Below are positions 15,953-24,869 of a stretch of 64,000 nt of DNA, one piece after another. The notes under the pieces are model-generated. The model was not told the origin of the DNA, searched no databases, and saw only the letters and a list, made by a program, of their open reading frames with translations. Each line of letters starts with the position of its first letter. Within the stretch, counting starts at the first letter, position 1. The DNA is from Oscillospiraceae bacterium. GTDB taxonomy: Bacteria > Bacillota > Clostridia > Oscillospirales > Ruminococcaceae. Both the position numbers and the translations under genes were made by a program. The DNA lies in the NCBI GenBank assembly GCA_014799395.1, contig JAAVID010000006.1:126282-190281 (forward strand), written 5' to 3'.

Positions 15953-17329
15953 ATGAAATCAGTTTTTAAAAGGCTCGCCGCTTTTGCTGCCGCGCTTGTC
16001 ATCACGCTTTGCGCGGGCTGTAACTCCGACAAGGGGAACAGCTCGGAGAATTCGACGTCAAACGTCTCGGACAGCAGTCAGGGCGAGAGTTCTTCTCCCG
16101 AGGGAGCAAGCTCCGTTGGATCAAGCTCCGACGGCGCAAGCGAGGGCGAGAACTCCGAAACACCTGACGAGCCCAAGGAATGGCACGAGCTCTCGCAGAC
16201 AGAGATAACCGCCGCAATGGGTATGGGCTGGAACCTCGGAAATCAGCTCGAGGCGCTCCGCGACGGCACTCCTCACGAGCAGGGCTGGGGCAACCCAGTT
16301 ATCACAAACGACCTGTTAAAGCTCGTCAGCGAGCAGGGCTTCAAGACGGTGAGAATTCCCGTTTCCTATCTCACCCACATAGGCGAGGGTCCCGATTACA
16401 CGGTGGAAAAGGAATGGCTCGACAGAATACAGGAGGTCGTAGACTACGTTATCGACAACGGTATGTTCGCGATAATAAATATGCACGGCGACGGTTATTA
16501 CACGATAGACGGCGCGTGGCTTCTCTGCGCCGAGCCCGCCGACAAGCAGACCGAAATAAAGGCGAAGTACGAGGCAGTCTGGAGACAGATAGCCGACCGA
16601 TTCAAGAACTACGACGAGCATCTTATTTTCGAGTCGATGAACGAGGAGTTTGACGGTCAGTACGGCGGACCCAGCGATGAGGCTTACGGCAACATCAACG
16701 ATTACAACCGCATTTTCACCGATACCGTAAGAAAGACGGGTTCCAACAACACCAAGCGCTGGCTGCTGATACCCGGTTGGAACACCAATATCCAGTACAC
16801 TCTTATGGATACATTTAAGATACCCGAGGATACGCTCTGCGAGGCGGACGGAAAACGCATTATGATCTCCGTGCATTATTACGATCCGTACAACTTTACG
16901 CTCAACGAGGATATGAACGCGGCAAAAACTCAGTGGGGACAATACGGCGTTGAAAACGTTGAAAAATCCAACAACGAGGCTTATATCAAGGGCGTTATGA
17001 CAAAGCTCAATCGTCAATTTGTAAGCGAGGGCTATCCCGTTGTTATCGGCGAGCTGGGCGTTCAGGACAAAACGCAGAAAGACCCGGCTCACAACGAGTT
17101 CAGACGCTACTGGCTGGAGGTAGTTGTAAGCAACGCAAAACAGCAGGGCTGCGTTCCCGTTTACTGGGATAACGGCTACATATACAATAAGGGCTTCGCC
17201 GTTTTTGACAGAGTAACCGTCAGCGTAACTCAGCCCACGCTTATCGAGGCGATGATGCGCGCGATCAATGCCGACGGCGAGTACGAGATCGCCGCTCCCG
17301 AGGGCTTTGAAGTTGTCGACGCTGCGTAA
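15953..17329 (+). CDS. Secreted GH5 endoglucanase lipoprotein
   Basis: This 458-residue protein has a lipoprotein signal with lipobox LCAGC (Cys23) and then a Ser/Glu-rich linker to about residue 77. A GH5 TIM barrel follows (GMGWNLGNQLEA, then VRIPVSYLTH). The acid/base Glu is in ESMNEEF (Glu231) and the nucleophile in VIGELGV (Glu367). GH5 enzymes of this kind cut beta-1,4-glucan or xyloglucan-type backbones; the subfamily looks close to GH5_4 or GH5_2 but was not tested. It is probably anchored on the outer face of the membrane. I chose the ATG at 15953, with AAAGAGG upstream, over an earlier in-frame start that lacks one. Confidence 0.9.
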   Translation: MKSVFKRLAAFAAALVITLCAGCNSDKGNSSENSTSNVSDSSQGESSSPEGASSVGSSSDGASEGENSETPDEPKEWHELSQTEITAAMGMGWNLGNQLEALRDGTPHEQGWGNPVITNDLLKLVSEQGFKTVRIPVSYLTHIGEGPDYTVEKEWLDRIQEVVDYVIDNGMFAIINMHGDGYYTIDGAWLLCAEPADKQTEIKAKYEAVWRQIADRFKNYDEHLIFESMNEEFDGQYGGPSDEAYGNINDYNRIFTDTVRKTGSNNTKRWLLIPGWNTNIQYTLMDTFKIPEDTLCEADGKRIMISVHYYDPYNFTLNEDMNAAKTQWGQYGVENVEKSNNEAYIKGVMTKLNRQFVSEGYPVVIGELGVQDKTQKDPAHNEFRRYWLEVVVSNAKQQGCVPVYWDNGYIYNKGFAVFDRVTVSVTQPTLIEAMMRAINADGEYEIAAPEGFEVVDAA

Positions 17330-17351
17330 AGCAAACATCACGGTAAATAAG

Positions 17352-17383
17352 AATTCCGCCGAAAAACTCGGCGGAATTTTTAT
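17352..17383. terminator. Bidirectional terminator between GH5 and MFS genes
   Basis: An 11-bp perfect stem (17352-17362 with 17368-17378) is flanked by TTTTTA on the right and A-rich sequence on the left. It can end transcription of the convergent GH5 (plus) and MFS (minus) genes. Confidence 0.85.
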
Positions 17384-17387
17384 ATCA

Positions 17388-18674
17388 TTATTTATTTTGG
17401 TCATTGTCGCTCCAACGGTCTTTTCGCAGTAAGAACCCAAACAACAGACACACCGCCACTCCCGCAATGCCTATGCAGAAGAACAGGAACGCCGCGCCCG
17501 AGCCCTTGCCCGTGCCGAATATATTCGCGGCTAAGCTGTCCGCGCTTATTCCGGACATAAACGGCTCAAACACCTCGTCGACGAGAACGCCGCCGAGAAA
17601 GAACCCAACGGGAATAGAGAAAAATTGCAGCGAGTTGCGGCAGGAAAATACCCGCCCCTGCATTTCGCCGGGGATAGTTTTCCGGAAGATAACGTCCATA
17701 TTCGCGTTCATAAACGGTATCACTATCCACCCGAGTACTGCTCCAATCGACCACGCCAACGTGGAGCTGCCGAACGCGAGGAAAAAGTTTTCGGTGCTCA
17801 TCGAGATGAACAGCGTTACGCATATCGCCCGCACTCTGTTTTTCGGGGCGGGGAGAAGCGTCGCGAGCGCGCTTCCGATAAGCGTTGCCGCGCCTACGCA
17901 GGTGTTCACTATGCCGAGCGCCGTTTCGCCGCTCTTGGATATTATCATAGCGGGCAGCGCTGCGTCGTAGGTCGAGGCGATAAGGTTGATAGCGGCGAGA
18001 AACAGTATCAGCTTTAAGATAAGCGGATTTTGTTTAAGCCACGACAACCCCTTGCCCGCCGAGACCAAGAGCGGCTCCTGCGCCGTTTCCGTCCTTTCGG
18101 GTTCGGGAATACGGATAAAGAACAGCAGGACAATAAACGCCACGGCAAAGGTACACAGGTCGACGGTAATGACCGCGCCGATACCCGCCAGCGTAAACAA
18201 TGCCGTCGCGATAACGGGGGTGAGAATGGAATTCAGCGACTGCGAAAATGACCTTAGTCCGCTTGTGCGCTGATAGTGCTCCTCGGGGATAAGCATAGTC
18301 GCCGCGACCTCGGCGGCGGGCTGCTGTACGGTATTCATCAGTCCGCCAAGCGCGTTGATAACGTACAAATGCCATACCTCAAGATTTCCCGTTTTTATCA
18401 GCACAAGCACGGCAACGGTACTCAATGCCGCCGCGAGGTCGCAGAACAGCATAGTCTTTTTCTTGTTCCACCTGTCGCTCAGCGCTCCCGCGAAAATGCT
18501 CATCAGCACATATGGCGCGTACGAGCATATGGACAGCAGCGCGGTTTTCAGCGCCGAGCCGCTTTGCGTATACAGCCACAGCACAAGCGCGTAGCCCGTC
18601 ATCCCGCTTCCCAGCGCGGAAAGCGATTGGGTGCTCCAAAGTAAAATATAGGTCTTTAAGCTTTTGTTTTTCAT
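17388..18674 (-). CDS. MFS exporter (macrolide-efflux-like)
   Basis: This 428-residue protein has about 12 hydrophobic spans and a motif-A-like loop (GALSDRWNKKKTML) between spans 2 and 3. A second helix bundle follows a charged central loop (EPERTETAQEP). The overall pattern is the MefA/enterobactin-exporter-like MFS group, which uses the proton gradient to expel small molecules. The substrate is unknown. The ATG has AAGGAGC nine bases upstream. A separate promoter, a 14-codon leader peptide and alternative RNA pairings lie upstream, as in inducible drug-efflux genes. Confidence 0.85.
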   Translation of the reverse strand: MKNKSLKTYILLWSTQSLSALGSGMTGYALVLWLYTQSGSALKTALLSICSYAPYVLMSIFAGALSDRWNKKKTMLFCDLAAALSTVAVLVLIKTGNLEVWHLYVINALGGLMNTVQQPAAEVAATMLIPEEHYQRTSGLRSFSQSLNSILTPVIATALFTLAGIGAVITVDLCTFAVAFIVLLFFIRIPEPERTETAQEPLLVSAGKGLSWLKQNPLILKLILFLAAINLIASTYDAALPAMIISKSGETALGIVNTCVGAATLIGSALATLLPAPKNRVRAICVTLFISMSTENFFLAFGSSTLAWSIGAVLGWIVIPFMNANMDVIFRKTIPGEMQGRVFSCRNSLQFFSIPVGFFLGGVLVDEVFEPFMSGISADSLAANIFGTGKGSGAAFLFFCIGIAGVAVCLLFGFLLRKDRWSDNDQNK

Positions 18675-18712
18675 AATAACTTTGCTCCTTGATAAATTAT
18701 TTTTTTACCGAA

Positions 18713-18784
18713 GTGCAAAGTCCGAGGACAGAGCGTAATCGCCCCTGTTATCCTCCGTGCGGCGTCCTCAAACCTTGCACGGAG
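18713..18784 (-). promoter_or_regulatory. Attenuator-like alternative hairpins before the MFS gene
   Basis: In the minus-strand RNA, 18780-18764 can pair along 17 positions (14 Watson-Crick, 3 G-U) with 18729-18713. The competing pairing is 18784-18777 with 18760-18753 (8 bp, perfect). The two share bases 18777-18780, so they cannot form together. Both overlap the end of the leader peptide frame, so ribosome position would decide between them. No T-run follows, so translational control or mRNA-stability control is more likely than termination. Confidence 0.6.
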
Positions 18785-18812
18785 CTTTTACGGAGCAGTT
18801 GACAAAATCCAT
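18768..18812 (-). CDS. Leader peptide upstream of the MFS exporter
   Basis: A 14-codon frame reads MDFVNCSVKAPCKV and ends in TGA. The sequence AAAGGAG lies eight bases before its ATG, and a strong promoter lies about 20 bases further upstream. Its last codons fall inside the paired segments described for 18713-18784. The set-up matches leader peptides that sense ribosome-stalling drugs, but the inducer is unknown and the peptide has no recognised stalling motif. Confidence 0.6.
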   Translation of the reverse strand: MDFVNCSVKAPCKV

Positions 18813-18838
18813 AATCGCGTCTCCTTTCATTTTTTTAT

Positions 18839-18867
18839 ATTATATCATTTTGCGGTATTTTTGTCAA
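18839..18867 (-). promoter_or_regulatory. Consensus promoter of the MFS leader
   Basis: On the minus strand TTGACA (18867-18862) and TATAAT (18844-18839) are both exact consensus, with 17 bases between them. Transcription would start near 18832, about 20 bases before the leader peptide ATG. Confidence 0.85.
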
Positions 18868-18965
18868 GCCGCTGTATATTTCAGCCGAAAACAAAAAGCG
18901 GGGAGATAATCCTCGCTTTTTGCTTTTGGAAAAATTTTCACAGGAAGTTTTTAATATTGAAGAAA

Positions 18966-19994
18966 TCAAAGATAGCTTACGATCTTAGAAGCTATCGCGC
19001 TGCGGCAGGGGTCGGAGATACCGAAATCCTTTTGGCGGTATGTCCAGGCGGCTCTGCCAATTCCGTGCTTGTTGAAAACGGAGGAGATGTCGCCGTACCA
19101 GCGCAGCAGTCTGTCGTCGGGAACGCGGTCGATAACGCCGTACTCGCCGCAGTATATCGGAACGTTCAGCTTTTCCGCGACCTCAACGGCAACCGAAATT
19201 TCCCACTCCATATACGAAGCGTCTATCATTTCGCCGCCGAAATTATCAAACGCCTGCGCAATGTCATTGCCCACATACTCGACGGATTTTGCGCGGTATG
19301 TCTCCTTGGTATCGGGATAATTTACGTCGCAGTCGGGGCGCATATTGTCCACCCAAGGCGCTTTCTGGTGCGTGAAAACAAGCGGATTGTAATAGTGGAA
19401 GTTAAACACTATCTTATCGTCGCAGGGCTTGTCGAGCAGGGTAAGCCCGAAAACGCTGTTCTGGAAAATTCCGCCGATGAGTATGTAATTATCGGGAGCA
19501 AAGCGGCGCATTTCGCGGATAGTCCGCGCGGCAATGCTGTTCCAGATTATCGCGTATTTTCTTTCGGTTATCTCGTTGAGCAGTTCAAACGCAACGTGAT
19601 CCGCCTTGTCGGCGTAATGCTTTGCGATCTCGCTCCACATTGCGATAAACACGTCCTGATACTGTTCCTCCTCAAAGAAGCCCGTTTCGTTTTCGCCCTT
19701 GTCGAACGAAAAACCGACCGTTTTGTGAAGATCGAGTATAATGTTGAGCCTGTGCTTTTCGCACCATTCAACACAGCGGTCAAGATACTTGAACGCGTCG
19801 TCCTTTACGGCGTTGTCAGCGCCGAGGATCACATTGTAGTCAAAAGGCAGACGAACGTGGTCGCAGCCCCATTCGGCTATTGTCTTGATGTCCTCTTCGG
19901 TTATGAAGTTTTCGAGATGTGATATTTCGTAGTTCGACTGCGACAGCCAGCCGCCGAGGTTTACTCCATGGATATATCCCTCAAATTTCTTCAT
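18966..19994 (-). CDS. Cytoplasmic GH5 glycoside hydrolase
   Basis: This 342-residue protein is a GH5-type TIM barrel with no signal peptide. VNLGGWL (11-17) and HVRLPFDYN mark the N-terminal strands. The acid/base Glu is in LLNEITE (Glu141) and the nucleophile in YCGEYGV (Glu284). It probably hydrolyses short beta-glucan-derived oligosaccharides after import. It overlaps the end of the GH16 lichenase gene by four bases (ATGA), so the two are one operon: outside cutting, then inside finishing. GGGGCAGAATG-like sequence precedes the start. Confidence 0.85.
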   Translation of the reverse strand: MKKFEGYIHGVNLGGWLSQSNYEISHLENFITEEDIKTIAEWGCDHVRLPFDYNVILGADNAVKDDAFKYLDRCVEWCEKHRLNIILDLHKTVGFSFDKGENETGFFEEEQYQDVFIAMWSEIAKHYADKADHVAFELLNEITERKYAIIWNSIAARTIREMRRFAPDNYILIGGIFQNSVFGLTLLDKPCDDKIVFNFHYYNPLVFTHQKAPWVDNMRPDCDVNYPDTKETYRAKSVEYVGNDIAQAFDNFGGEMIDASYMEWEISVAVEVAEKLNVPIYCGEYGVIDRVPDDRLLRWYGDISSVFNKHGIGRAAWTYRQKDFGISDPCRSAIASKIVSYL

Positions 19995-20884
19995 TCTGCC
20001 CCTCCTTCTCTGAAATCAGCGGACTTATACTCGGCGGTGAGCGGAGTTGTTCCGTCAAACGCGTTGAGCCAGCCGTCAACGCCCGTGCCGGGCCATACGT
20101 TCATCATTATCTTGCTCGGCGTGGAGGGGATATTTTTGTCGGCGGTGTAGACAGCCGCGCCGTCGACATACCAGGTTATCTTGTCCTCCTGCCAGTCGAA
20201 GCCGTAGGTGTGGAAATCCTCCGAAGCGTCGAAGCCGAGGTCGTAAAGATACTCGTGATTGCCCTTGCCGTCCGTGTAATAGTTGAACTGAACCTTGGTG
20301 GTGTCCTTGCCGAGGAACTCAATATCTATCTCGTCCCAGGGGTTGTTATCGGAAGGTCCGGTGTAGGTGAAGAACGAGGAGACAACGCCGTCGTTCTTTA
20401 TGGGCTTCATAACGACCTCGTACATTCCGAAGCCGTAAAAATCCTTGCTGCGGAATTCCGCGCCGGAATACGGGATAGGTCCCATTCCGTTTCCGTCGGT
20501 GTCGATCTTCAGCTTCATAGAGCCGTCCGAAAACTCAACGTTGCGCTTTCTCCAGGTGCAGTTGAACATCGAACCGTTTGTCCAGCCGTCCGAGCACTCG
20601 AACACCTTGCTTACGTCCGTGAGTGTTCCCGTAAGATCGGCGAGTATTCCGTTGCCCGTCATATTGCCGGAAGTGCCCTCCGTGTTGCTGCTCTCGGTAG
20701 CAGGGCTTTCGGGAGCCGAACTATCGGGTATGCTCTCACTGCTCTCGGAGGAACTGCTTGAGCTTTCCGTTGAACTTGAAGTTGAGGAGCTTGTGCTGTT
20801 TTGAGAGGAGTTGTTGTTGGTGCAGCCGCTAAGCGCCGCGGCGATCGCCATTATCAAGGCGCCCTTTTTTAAAAGATCATTCAT
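19991..20884 (-). CDS. GH16 lichenase (endo-beta-1,3-1,4-glucanase) lipoprotein
   Basis: This 297-residue protein has a lipoprotein signal (ALSGC, Cys21) and a Ser/Thr-rich linker to about 75. A GH16 jelly-roll follows, carrying [10 protein letters not shown] (183-192), where Glu185 is the nucleophile, Asp187 assists and Glu189 is the acid/base. The absence of the extra Met in the DEIDIEF signature and the surrounding [17 protein letters not shown] context are those of lichenases. It cuts mixed-linkage beta-glucan on the cell surface. It is the first gene of the operon with the cytoplasmic GH5. Confidence 0.92.
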   Translation of the reverse strand: MNDLLKKGALIMAIAAALSGCTNNNSSQNSTSSSTSSSTESSSSSSESSESIPDSSAPESPATESSNTEGTSGNMTGNGILADLTGTLTDVSKVFECSDGWTNGSMFNCTWRKRNVEFSDGSMKLKIDTDGNGMGPIPYSGAEFRSKDFYGFGMYEVVMKPIKNDGVVSSFFTYTGPSDNNPWDEIDIEFLGKDTTKVQFNYYTDGKGNHEYLYDLGFDASEDFHTYGFDWQEDKITWYVDGAAVYTADKNIPSTPSKIMMNVWPGTGVDGWLNAFDGTTPLTAEYKSADFREGGAE

Positions 20885-21046
20885 AATATAACCATTCCTT
20901 TCGGTAAATTTATCTTGTGACCTTATTATATCGCATTTCCGTAAAATGATATATAAAAAAGCTACTAAAAATATCGTGTTTTTAATCCGAATTTATATTG
21001 CTCCGTCAAAAAAGTCATTTTATATCGCTTCGCCCGGACTGTCGAA

Positions 21047-21075
21047 AAACGCGCTCAGTCGAGCGCGTTTATTGC
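21047..21075 (-). terminator. Terminator overlapping the AraC stop codon
   Basis: A 10-bp perfect stem (21047-21056 with 21061-21070) and AGTC loop includes the TGA stop (21057-21055). Five T residues follow on the minus strand. It is a compact terminator in which the last coding bases form one arm. Confidence 0.8.
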
Positions 21076-21843
21076 ATTTTGATCGGCTTCTATATTAACT
21101 CCGCCCCTAATACCCGAGGATGAATTAAAGTATCTTTCGCGGTACTGCTTTGGCGTGAGCCCCGTCTCCTGCTTGAATTTCTGAATAAAGTGGCTGTGCG
21201 AGCTGAACGACAAAAAGCTCCCTATATCCACGGCTTCGTAATCCGAGTATTTCAGCATCTGGCAAGCCGCGTCTATCCGCTTTTTCAGTATATACCTGTT
21301 GAGCGTAATGCCCGTTTCCGCGTGGAACAGCTTGGACAGATACTGCACCGACAATCCGAGCTCGTTTGCAATATCTCCCACAACTATCTTTTCGTGAAGA
21401 TGACTGTAAATATATTCCATACATTTCGTGACCTGATAGCAGTAGCCCGAGCTTTTCTTCAGCTTTGCCATACGCTCGGTGAAATCCGTGATACATTCCG
21501 AGTGTATCTCGTTTATTTTCTCGGCGGTTTTCGCGTTATCGGTCAGACGAATATACAGGTCGGACAGATTATAGGCGGACTCGCGCTCCATTCCGCCTTC
21601 CACGCAGAAGCGCGTGATAAACGATACCGTTATCACCATATGGTACTTTAAATTTCTGATATTATCGGTCGACAGCACGCCGAAGCCCTCGCCGCCGAGT
21701 GGAGAGGAGCAGGCTCTCGCCCCCTCAATATCGCCGCGCTTTACGCACTCGTAAAAGCGCATTTCGTTTTCCATAGGCGAATGGGTAGTCGCGTTCTCGC
21801 GCATTTCAAATTCTATCTGTGACAGCACTTTCTGAATACTCAT
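21055..21843 (-). CDS. AraC family transcriptional regulator
   Basis: This 262-residue protein has a C-terminal pair of helix-turn-helix motifs (about 155-250) with the family signature around FQ-type helices (SFSSHSHFIQKFKQETGLTP followed by KQYRERY). The N-terminal 140 residues are helical and resemble no sugar-binding cupin. It lies upstream of the GH16-GH5 operon on the same strand and opposite the surface protein and binding-lipoprotein genes, so it is the natural candidate regulator of this beta-glucan locus. No operator was identified. Confidence 0.85.
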   Translation of the reverse strand: MSIQKVLSQIEFEMRENATTHSPMENEMRFYECVKRGDIEGARACSSPLGGEGFGVLSTDNIRNLKYHMVITVSFITRFCVEGGMERESAYNLSDLYIRLTDNAKTAEKINEIHSECITDFTERMAKLKKSSGYCYQVTKCMEYIYSHLHEKIVVGDIANELGLSVQYLSKLFHAETGITLNRYILKKRIDAACQMLKYSDYEAVDIGSFLSFSSHSHFIQKFKQETGLTPKQYRERYFNSSSGIRGGVNIEADQNAINALD

Positions 21844-21875
21844 AGATCCCCCTCAAGTAAACATCATATTGCTCC

Positions 21876-22004
21876 ATTAAATATTTCAAAATCTCTCTTC
21901 GAGAGATGGGAGAGGGGATGTGGGGGCTCCGCCCCCAACCCCTCGCCAAAGGGCTCCGCCCTTTGGAAACCCATTGTCCAAACCGAGGTTTGGAAATATT
22001 TAAT
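21876..22004. repeat. Intergenic repeat with ATTAAATATTTC ends
   Basis: The segment begins ATTAAATATTTC and ends GAAATATTTAAT, a 12-bp inverted repeat. Inside are three nested hairpins: TCTCTCTTCGAGAGA, GGGGGCTCCGCCCCC and AAAGGGCTCCGCCCTTT. No frame of useful length lies inside. It separates the AraC gene from the plus-strand genes and looks like a short non-coding element, MITE-like, but only one copy was found in this window. Confidence 0.6.
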
Positions 22005-22119
22005 CGGAACATCAATAGTATACCTATAAATATATTATACAAAAAAATTCCACAAAAGTCAATAAATTCGATTAAAACGAAAATAAAAAAGCTAAAAATT
22101 TGATATAATCTTTTTGACG

Positions 22120-22207
22120 GAAATGCTATAATTTAATCACAAAGGGCAGAGAGATACGCTCTCACCGAAAAATCCGGGTCATCCCGATGAACGAAAGGAT
22201 AATTATT
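22120..22207 (+). promoter_or_regulatory. 5' leader of the surface protein gene
   Basis: TATAAT at about 22129-22134 gives a likely transcript start near 22141. The leader then holds two small hairpins (GAGAG with CTCTC at 22149-22163, and CGGG with CCCG at 22175-22186) before GAAAGGA and the ATG. It matches no riboswitch class I know. The -35 region is weak. Confidence 0.4.
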
Positions 22208-22789
22208 ATGAAAAAGTTTGTTTCCGTTATTACAGCAGCGGCTGCTATGACAGCTTTATCCGTTTCCGCTTCGGCGTACACTCTTGACACAGACCTCGGT
22301 TTCGGCTGGTCGGCAAACAAAACCATTCCCGCCGAGGAATTTGAAAATGTTACCACAGACAGCACCGTAACCATCACCTACGAGACCAACGCGGCGCTCG
22401 CGGCTATGCCCAATCAGGATTACTGGTGCATAAAGACCATGATAAACGATGAGGGCTGGCCCTTTATTGATGACCTCATAGGTCCGGAGCTTTCCGAGTC
22501 CAAGGACAGCTATTCTCTCGACGTAGAGAGCAGCTCTATCAGCTTTAAGATCCCCGCCGAGGCGCTTGAGCACCTTCAGATAGCGGGTATGGCTATTATG
22601 GGTCACGGCATTAAGCTGCTCGAGATGACAGTTTCCAATGACGCTCCCGCCACTCCTGCTGCCGATACAACGACAGATAAGATTCCCTCGGCCGCAAACC
22701 CCGACTCGGGCGTTGAAAGCGTTGCGGTAGTTGCAGGCGCTGCGGCTCTCGCACTCGGCGCAATGATCGTTACCAAGAAGAGAAAGTGA
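22208..22789 (+). CDS. Secreted surface protein with C-terminal membrane anchor
   Basis: This 193-residue protein has a signal peptide (about residues 1-24, ending ALSVSASA). A beta-rich domain of about 110 residues follows, then a Pro/Ala/Thr linker and the C-terminal sequence NPDSG (164-168), hydrophobic span and KKRK tail. That end resembles NPDTG-type sorting signals or simple membrane anchors. The central domain might be carbohydrate-binding, but no motif proves it. It lies 24 bases upstream of a sugar-binding lipoprotein gene and probably shares its message. Confidence 0.7.
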   Translation: MKKFVSVITAAAAMTALSVSASAYTLDTDLGFGWSANKTIPAEEFENVTTDSTVTITYETNAALAAMPNQDYWCIKTMINDEGWPFIDDLIGPELSESKDSYSLDVESSSISFKIPAEALEHLQIAGMAIMGHGIKLLEMTVSNDAPATPAADTTTDKIPSAANPDSGVESVAVVAGAAALALGAMIVTKKRK

Positions 22790-22813
22790 TCAAATTTTGA
22801 AAGGATGGGCGTT

Positions 22814-24247
22814 ATGAAACGTTTTAAAAATATTATGGCGGCGGCGCTGGCTCTCAGCTGTGTAATGACCGTGACCGCCTGCGAAGAGGAAACCGGTCCC
22901 ACCTCGACGGGCGGCACTCCGTCGAACGGCAGCGCGCCTACTCAGTCCTCCACATCCTCCGTTGCGAGTATGAACGAGGAGGACGCTTCCAAGGTAGCCG
23001 AGATAGACATCGGCGCTAAGAAGCTGGAAAATCCCACCGTAAGATTTCTCAGCGAGTGGGATATTAACCCGAAAGAGGGTCAGCCCATTTCCGTTGCACT
23101 TGAAATGTTCCAGACGCAGTACGGCGGACGTATCGTGCAGGAGTACGTTTCCTTTGACGACCGCTTCACTAAGCTCGGCACAATGATACAGGCGGACGAT
23201 TCTCCCGATATGTTCAGCGCGGGCGATATGGACGTTTTCCCCAAGGGCATAATTGCGGGCTACTTCCAGCCGCTTGACCCGTATATCGACTTCAGCAGCG
23301 ATCTGTGGAAGCCTATGAGCGCGGTAAATGAGCAGTTCTGCGCTGACGGCAAGCACTATGTCGGAGCGTACAACGTCGCAAGCGACTGCGTAATGTTCTA
23401 CAACAAGAAAACCATTGTCGACAACGGTCTCGAGGACCCCGCGGAGCTCTTCGCGCAGGGCAAATGGGATTGGGAAGCGCTCTGGACTATGATGACCCAG
23501 TTCTGCAACCGCGACGAGGAAAAGTTCGCGATAGACGGCTGGTGGTTCGAGAGCGGAATATCGCTCACAACGGGCAAGCCCTACATCGGCGTTGACAACG
23601 GCAAGATAGTTCACAACCTCAACGATCCGATGATAGAAAAGGTGCAGAAGTATATGCTCGACATGAATGAGAACGATCTCCCCGTGCCGAAGGCAGAATA
23701 CGGCTGGCAGGTCAATCCGTCGAACCTCAAAAACGGCAAGACCCTGTTCTATCCCGTAGGCACTTACGCTCTCTATCCGCAGAACAGCTACATTCAGGAC
23801 TTCGGTCATGATATACAGGACGTTATGTTCGTTCCTATGCCCAAGTGCCCCGACGCGGACGCTTATTACCTCCCCGCGCGTGTAGACGGCTTCTCGCTGG
23901 TCAAAGGCGCGAAGAACCCCGAGGGCGTTGCGGCATACATCACCTGCGAAATGGCTTCCCGCGACAGCGAAGTCGGCAAGGAGATAGGCAAGCGCCAGGC
24001 ATTTGAGGAATACGGCTGGACTCAGGAGCTGTGGGATATGTTCGAGACCGTAAACGATCTGACGGCAGAGCACCCCGCGTTCGAGATGTACAACGCGGTA
24101 ACTCCGACTATCGCGGATTACATCAACAACCCGATGAAAGAGGGTTACAACAGCGGCGCGAGCTGGATCGCGACCCGCGACGCAATAGTAGGCGCAGTAC
24201 AGATGGAGCTTGACAGCGTAAACGATAAATTGAAATCGGAAAGTTGA
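22814..24247 (+). CDS. ABC transporter sugar-binding lipoprotein (orphan)
   Basis: This 477-residue protein has a lipoprotein signal (TACEEE, Cys23), a Ser/Thr linker and then a type-1-like extracellular sugar-binding fold (SBP_bac_1; for example FFxNK-like MFYNKKTIVDNG and GVAAYITCEMA). It would capture an oligosaccharide outside the cell. No permease or ATPase gene adjoins it, so it must use a transporter encoded elsewhere. Its neighbours (GH16, two GH5 enzymes, AraC) suggest beta-glucan oligosaccharides. I chose the ATG at 22814, with GAAAGGA upstream. Confidence 0.88.
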   Translation: MKRFKNIMAAALALSCVMTVTACEEETGPTSTGGTPSNGSAPTQSSTSSVASMNEEDASKVAEIDIGAKKLENPTVRFLSEWDINPKEGQPISVALEMFQTQYGGRIVQEYVSFDDRFTKLGTMIQADDSPDMFSAGDMDVFPKGIIAGYFQPLDPYIDFSSDLWKPMSAVNEQFCADGKHYVGAYNVASDCVMFYNKKTIVDNGLEDPAELFAQGKWDWEALWTMMTQFCNRDEEKFAIDGWWFESGISLTTGKPYIGVDNGKIVHNLNDPMIEKVQKYMLDMNENDLPVPKAEYGWQVNPSNLKNGKTLFYPVGTYALYPQNSYIQDFGHDIQDVMFVPMPKCPDADAYYLPARVDGFSLVKGAKNPEGVAAYITCEMASRDSEVGKEIGKRQAFEEYGWTQELWDMFETVNDLTAEHPAFEMYNAVTPTIADYINNPMKEGYNSGASWIATRDAIVGAVQMELDSVNDKLKSES

Positions 24248-24314
24248 TCCTCCACCTCGGGAATTTTACGGATACCCCAAACCTTATCAAGCTCGATCTA
24301 TTGCAAATAAACGG

Positions 24315-24341
24315 AACCGCGGCACTAAGCGCCGCGGTTTT
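24315..24341 (+). terminator. Terminator after the sugar-binding lipoprotein
   Basis: A 9-bp perfect stem (24315-24323 with 24331-24339) with a seven-base loop ends in TTTT. It lies about 70 bases after the lipoprotein stop and just beyond the end of the convergent membrane protein gene. Confidence 0.75.
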
Positions 24342-24344
24342 GTG

Positions 24345-24869
24345 TTATTTATCGTTATTTTCCTTTTCTCTTTTTCTGTAATTGCCTATGCAGACCGCCA
24401 TAACGATACCGGAGGTCAGCAAAAGCGCACAGCCGAGCATTGCTATGAAGTATTCCGAGACCATATTGTTGCGGATAAACAGGTGCTCAAGGAAGTTGCT
24501 GTTGTCCTCGTCTGTCATTATCGCTATGGGCAGGATCACCGCGTCGCCGAAAAGAAAGCCTATCTGCGAGGATACGGTCGCCGTGCCGTTTATGCCAAAC
24601 AGCGAGCCGCGCCGAGCGTTCGCGCACACCCAATACAGATATGCTATCGCGCCGAACAGCGCCGTCGAGAGGACGTAGCTCTCGCACCACTGCGGTCCGC
24701 ACTCCATAACAAGAAGATTTATCCCCGACGTGATAACGAACAACCACAGCGCTCTTGTCGTAAGCTGAGCGCGGACTATCGTTTGCCGCTCGTCGAATAT
24801 GTCTTTCTGCGGAATGGGGTCGTTGTTGACTATCTTCGCGCAGAAATCGTCAAATGATTTTAAGCTCAT
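24345..24869 (-). CDS. Tandem paralogous membrane protein 3
   Basis: This 174-residue protein is the most diverged of three tandem relatives. It shares the start MSLKSFDDFC and the motif IFDERQTIVR near residues 23-32. Four to five hydrophobic spans follow, and the tail is basic (YRKREKEN). The family is not assigned; it resembles small membrane proteins with a DERQ motif that accompany XRE regulators (DUF6773-like), but I am not certain. It overlaps the upstream paralogue by four bases. Confidence 0.7.
   Translation of the reverse strand: MSLKSFDDFCAKIVNNDPIPQKDIFDERQTIVRAQLTTRALWLFVITSGINLLVMECGPQWCESYVLSTALFGAIAYLYWVCANARRGSLFGINGTATVSSQIGFLFGDAVILPIAIMTDEDNSNFLEHLFIRNNMVSEYFIAMLGCALLLTSGIVMAVCIGNYRKREKENNDK

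Noticed and set aside
18713-18729. Transcription terminator before the MFS gene
   Set aside because: The 17-bp pairing is not followed by a T-run on the minus strand, so termination is unlikely.
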